Shown here: positions 7,901 to 10,129 of the stretch, piece by piece
Numbering within the stretch: the stretch's first letter is position 1
How the letters are laid out: each line of letters opens with the position of its first letter
Assembly (NCBI GenBank): GCA_003694825.1
Contig: RFJS01000107.1
Location: 1-10,129 of the forward strand
Length of the DNA stretch: 10,129 nt
Origin: Verrucomicrobiota bacterium
Lineage (GTDB): Bacteria; Verrucomicrobiota; Verrucomicrobiia; Opitutales; Opitutaceae
Direction: 5' to 3'
Notes under the pieces: generated by a model
What the model was told of the DNA's origin: nothing
Databases searched by the model: none
Seen by the model: the letters and a program-made list of their open reading frames with translations, nothing else
Position numbers and translations under genes: made by a program

Positions 7901-8824
7901 CTCGACCTCGACGAACAGGTGGCCGCGACCGATGCCGGGTCGGGCGGAGGCGAAGGGGCCGCGATGGAATCGACCGACGACGGCCGGGAGCCGCCCACCG
8001 CCGATTCGCAGAGCGGAGAGGAGGATGACGGCGCTTCCGAAGAGGGCGGGGACGAGTTCGCGCCCGAACCGGCGCATCGCGAACCCACCGCGGAGGAATT
8101 GGCCGTCTACGACGAGCCCGACTGGAACGCCATCCGCACCGAGGTCGACGCCCTGCGCAAGCGCCTCAACAGCATGGGGCCGGTCAACCTCGTCGCCATC
8201 GAGGAATACGGCGAACTCAAGCAGCGCTTCGAGTTCCTCAAGACACAGTGCGATGACCTCACTCGCTCCAAGGAGGAGCTGCTCGAAGCGATCGATGAGA
8301 TCAACCGCACATCGCAGACCCAGTTCGCGGATACGTTTGAGCAGATCCGGAAAAACTTCGCCAGCACCTTCAACACGCTCTTCGGCGGCGGGCATGCCGA
8401 CCTCCGGCTCCAGGAGAGCGAGGATGTGCTCGAGAGCGGCATCGAGATTGTCGCCCAGCCGCCGGGCACCCGGTTGCGCAGCATCACGCTGCTCTCCGGC
8501 GGCCAGAAAACGATGACGGCGGTGGCCCTGCTCTTCGCGATCTACCTGGTGAAGCCGAGCCCCTTCTGCCTGCTCGACGAGCTCGATGCGCCGCTGGACG
8601 AATCAAACATCGGGCGCTTCACCACGCTGCTCAAGGAGTTCACCAGGAACTCCCAGTTCATCATCATCACGCACAACAAGCGCACGATCGCCGCTTCGCA
8701 GAGCATCTATGGCGTGACGATGGAGGAGCGCGGTGTCTCCAAGGTCGTCTCCATGCGTTTTCACACCGAGCACGACGATCCGGATATGGCGCAGCTCAAG
8801 CTCGCCATCCCGGGGGCGGACTGA
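4961..8824 (+). CDS. smc: Chromosome segregation protein SMC (condensin ATPase)
   Basis: The product has 1287 residues, longer than the roughly 1190 usual for bacterial SMC. The protein dimerises, folds back on itself and, with ScpA/ScpB, organises and segregates the chromosome by ATP-driven loop extrusion. The N-terminal head begins [16 protein letters not shown] with Walker A GPNGCGKS at 31-38. The conserved [20 protein letters not shown] follows. An ascending coiled coil runs from about 165 to 500, a hinge from about 506 to 667, and the descending coiled coil from about 675 to 985. An acidic insert covers 987-1050. The C-terminal head carries [11 protein letters not shown] (from 1073), signature LSGGQ (1178-1182) and Walker [10 protein letters not shown] (1201-1209). 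I chose the ATG at 4961 because SMC homology starts there; the frame is open upstream to 4859, but those residues are not SMC-like. An SD is lacking. ScpA and ScpB are not in the window. Confidence 0.96.
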   Translation: MHLRALKLNGFKSFADPTELRFEPGVTAVVGPNGCGKSNIADAIRWVLGEQSAKALRGGKMQDVIFEGTDRRKPLQMCEVSLLLTDCEEQLGTDFNEIEITRRVSRDGGSDYFLNGRPCRLKDIQKLFMDTGVGRTSYSIMAQGQIDQILSSKPEERRAVFEEAAGITKYKTQRREALNKLKLVDQNLSRVTDVINEVSRQITSLRRQASKALRYKRLSHRLRHLDLAHNGHAHEILRSAINRLDEQLRARSGNVEQYRAGLESRESALAEARSRRGQLLQRVQEAQQAVFDLKSQKEAALNQAHMADIRRNSLEERIAQARDDLASIEKQLAELSEKADAGAQDKQAQLDILTQADAIFQERNRDLQAVEKQLREADERLRQFKHQLMQAESEMVRLRNTCSNLEVEQRTAQARRERLEEDFSEQDAAEAAAAEALEKATAEIRAAEEAEKAAEAAVAEAQEQVAQCTRDFRAMQGRIQELDRAVAQKSARLRLLQQLQERLEGFGAGARAMLKGRLGGAFSGRAFEALSASLKVNTEDARAVEALLGAAVEAVVVGDGETACAALSQISEQKLGRACLQFEAPPLRLGAAGAAGVALPEGIRPATSALAVSPEELEMHPAAGLLGASYIIDDVHAFLRFWRENPGFEFLFAASSRGELIDRRGLIYGGQEKKDAGILQRAAEMKQIAAEIESEQKQLAELRSEADALNARIAEAEKAVSARRREHVQATQRTASARTEEKSAARRLEETRARRARLERDRETVENTLREVAERLARATADLEGGEKKVQAARDAIAGVEGETAELRAERDRRMEAVAEARLDLAEKRQKVDALDRGLSEIELTRSSLRQRRGMLQSEIENWTEQIAELNERAASQRAAAEEAEKSLGVAQESVESLRSELAGIEEQLQTIEDELATLRQQSEGLRSEVSRIELELTEKRARLQFVREEVEREHQVDLSEINWRRELWLADQEPPGLKVLDLDEQVAATDAGSGGGEGAAMESTDDGREPPTADSQSGEEDDGASEEGGDEFAPEPAHREPTAEELAVYDEPDWNAIRTEVDALRKRLNSMGPVNLVAIEEYGELKQRFEFLKTQCDDLTRSKEELLEAIDEINRTSQTQFADTFEQIRKNFASTFNTLFGGGHADLRLQESEDVLESGIEIVAQPPGTRLRSITLLSGGQKTMTAVALLFAIYLVKPSPFCLLDELDAPLDESNIGRFTTLLKEFTRNSQFIIITHNKRTIAASQSIYGVTMEERGVSKVVSMRFHTEHDDPDMAQLKLAIPGAD
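7919..8110 (+). other. Acidic, probably disordered insert within SMC
   Basis: Residues 987-1050 of SMC contain 19 acidic residues, two arginines and no lysine, and are rich in Gly, Ser, Pro and Ala. The stretch interrupts the C-terminal coiled coil just before the conserved [11 protein letters not shown] block. The frame is intact and base composition matches the flanks, so it looks like a genuine in-frame expansion rather than a foreign insertion. Confidence 0.8.
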
Positions 8825-8904
8825 CCGGGCATCCAGGAGCCCGATACGCTCGGCGCAGCGGGATGCGACGCTGCTGGCGCTGGGGTGGGGGCGGAAATGC
8901 GGCT

Positions 8905-8921
8905 TGGCGCCTATTGCGCCA
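8905..8921. other. Small hairpin at the smc/methyltransferase convergence
   Basis: TGGCGC (8905-8910) pairs with GCGCCA (8916-8921) around CTATT, spanning the methyltransferase stop codon. There is no T-tract on either side. It may help terminate or stabilise the convergent transcripts, but support is weak. Confidence 0.22.
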
Positions 8922-9669
8922 CCACGACCAGATCCGCGGAATCCTCGCGCACCGGTCCGCGCGCGAAGTCCCCGAAGATCTCCACCTCGGCGAAGCCCGC
9001 GCGGTAGAGCAGATGTTCCAGCTCGAAGAGGTGAAACCAGCGCAGGTCCATCTCGACACGGTCTTCCTGCTCTTTCGTTTCGCCGTCCCATGTTTCCAGC
9101 CGCGTCACGACATGCGCCACCTGCCGGCAGCGGTCGCGGCGGCACCGGGTGAACTGTCGGACCAGCTTCCCTCCGAGGCGAAACTCCCCTGCCGGGTGCT
9201 CCGGATCTTCCGGGTGCGCCAGCCGCGAGGGATCGGGATTGAAGACATCGAAGGCAAACAGCCCGCCGGGCGCCAGATGGGCCCGCGCGAGCGTGGGGGC
9301 GTCGAGCTGATCGTCCACCGTGAGCAGATGCTGAAAGCTGCGAAACGCGGCGAAGATGACCTCGAAACGGTGCGCGCCGAGGTCGAAGGCCTGCATGGAG
9401 TTGCAGTGCAGTTCCACGCGGTCCGCGCCGGGCTTGCCTCGGAAAACCTCGAGCATGGCCGGAGATGGGTCGATGCCGACGCACTCGATGCCGGCCTCGG
9501 CGACCGGCAGCAACACGCGCCCGGTCCCGCAGCCGAGTTCGAGCACCGGCCCGCCGCGCTCTTCCGCGAGCGAACGGTAGAACTCGATGTCTCCGCGCCG
9601 GGGCAGGATGGCGCCGCAGGCGGCGTCGTAGTAGCGGGCGAGGGTCTCATAGCCGTGTTCGAGCGCCAT
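8911..9669 (-). CDS. Class I SAM-dependent methyltransferase, substrate unknown
   Basis: The product has 252 residues. It has the Rossmann-fold methyltransferase layout: an N-terminal helix with ARYYDAACGAILPRRGDIEF; motif I VLELGCGTGRVLLPVAEAG (the Gly loop that binds S-adenosylmethionine) followed by VGIDPSPAMLEVFR, whose Asp is placed to bind the ribose hydroxyls; then FEVIFAAFRSFQHLL as motif II/post-motif II; and LAPGGLFAFDVFNPDP, the usual post-acidic strand. A beta-rich C-terminal half ends in FHLFELEHLLYRAGFAEVEI. This matches the general methyltransferase 11/25 type, which acts on small molecules, lipids or proteins. Nothing in the sequence fixes the substrate. I chose the ATG at 9669 (MALEHGYETLARYYD). 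The frame stays open upstream to 9933, but that Arg/Ser-rich stretch is antisense to the YraN-family gene. No SD is visible. The stop is TAG. Confidence 0.88.
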   Translation of the reverse strand: MALEHGYETLARYYDAACGAILPRRGDIEFYRSLAEERGGPVLELGCGTGRVLLPVAEAGIECVGIDPSPAMLEVFRGKPGADRVELHCNSMQAFDLGAHRFEVIFAAFRSFQHLLTVDDQLDAPTLARAHLAPGGLFAFDVFNPDPSRLAHPEDPEHPAGEFRLGGKLVRQFTRCRRDRCRQVAHVVTRLETWDGETKEQEDRVEMDLRWFHLFELEHLLYRAGFAEVEIFGDFARGPVREDSADLVVVAQ

Positions 9670-9796
9670 GACGCGAGGATGGCCCGAGGCGGCGGTTGCG
9701 TCGAGCCGATAGCGGCGGTTGTCCGGGAAGGGCGGATGCGGGAAACGGCGCGCCGGGCATTGCCTTGCAGGGGGATTTTCGCCTGACTCTCGCCTC

Positions 9797-10129
9797 GTGA
9801 TTTCGCTTCCCAGCCGGATTCTGCAGCTTTTTCGCCGGGATCGTCGCGAGACGGAGGATACCGGCGAGGCCGGGGAGCGTCTCGCGGCCGAGTGGCTTCG
9901 GCGCGAGAAGGGCTTTCGCATCCTCGCCCGCAACTGGCGGGCACGGCGGGACCGGCGGCTGGAGCTGGATATCGTGGCCCGCGACGGCGAGGCTCTGGTC
10001 TTCGTGGAGGTGAAAACACGAGCGCCCGAGGCCCTGGTGCCGGGCTACCATGCCGCGGTGACGCCGGCCAAAAAGCGTTCGGTGCGCCGCGCTGCGAAGG
10101 CCTATGTGGCCTCGCTGGCGGAGCGGCCG
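9797..10129 (+). CDS. yraN: YraN/UPF0102 family nuclease-fold protein (runs off right edge)
   Basis: The 111 codons present, starting at GTG 9797, cover most of a family usually about 120 residues long. The protein has a short basic leader, then [20 protein letters not shown] and [20 protein letters not shown]. These correspond to the family's GE..A..YL...G..IL..N.R....EIDLIA core. [13 protein letters not shown] comes next, and a C-terminal [20 protein letters not shown] segment matches the usual TP.K...L..AA..YL end. Glu56, Asp58, Glu71 and Lys73 line up as the active-site set of the PD-(D/E)xK nuclease fold. Some relatives have reported nuclease activity, but the physiological role is unsettled. 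The GTG is the only reasonable start, since I see no in-frame ATG just upstream and homology begins soon after. There is no SD at the normal distance; AGGGGGA at 9769-9775 is too far away. The 127-bp gap to the divergent methyltransferase shows no clear promoter. Confidence 0.87.
   Translation, partial: MISLPSRILQLFRRDRRETEDTGEAGERLAAEWLRREKGFRILARNWRARRDRRLELDIVARDGEALVFVEVKTRAPEALVPGYHAAVTPAKKRSVRRAAKAYVASLAERP

Noticed and set aside
8603..9484. Minus-strand 293-codon frame overlapping the end of smc and the methyltransferase
   Set aside because: Arg/Gly/Ala-rich shadow; the methyltransferase frame on the same strand has clear motif I and a stop consistent with the family's length.

Overview
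The window is GC-rich bacterial chromosome, densely packed with housekeeping-type genes and carrying no mobile elements, tRNA, rRNA or CRISPR array that I can see. Gene content, lack of Shine-Dalgarno leaders and protein flavour suggest a Verrucomicrobiota bacterium, perhaps Opitutales. That placement is an inference from protein resemblance, not something the sequence proves.

Layout, left to right: (1) the 5' end of an NDH-2-like FAD/NAD(P) oxidoreductase on the minus strand, leaving the left edge; (2) divergent from it, a membrane-anchored helical protein of unknown function (265-1308, +); (3) prfB, peptide chain release factor 2 (1481-2624, +), whose reading frame is split and needs a +1 programmed frameshift; (4) overlapping the prfB stop by ATGA, a 470-residue protein resembling circularly permuted ATP-grasp enzymes (2621-4033, +); (5) a 264-bp convergent intergenic region with compact palindromes and a strong bidirectional terminator; (6) a two-CBS-domain protein (4298-4738, -); (7) divergent from it, smc (4961-8824, +), the chromosome-condensation ATPase, with an acidic insert near its C-terminal head; (8) convergent with smc, a class I SAM-dependent methyltransferase (8911-9669, -); (9) divergent from it, the beginning of a YraN/UPF0102 nuclease-fold gene (9797 to the right edge, +), which starts with GTG.

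The most notable point is the prfB frameshift site. It keeps the classical architecture (internal SD-like GGAGG, three bases, then CTT and a stop followed by C), but the in-frame stop is TAA, not the usual RF2-specific TGA. UAA is also read by RF1, which changes the expected logic of the autoregulatory switch. None of the eight gene starts has a convincing Shine-Dalgarno sequence, so the strongest SD-like element I found in the window is the one inside prfB that would drive frameshifting. The other candidates for follow-up are the prfB/ATP-grasp coupling, the acidic SMC insert and the REP-like palindromes downstream of the ATP-grasp gene.

The genes do not form one pathway. prfB and the ATP-grasp-like gene are probably one transcription unit. 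The rest are single genes in alternating orientation. I see no defence cassette or accessory island.
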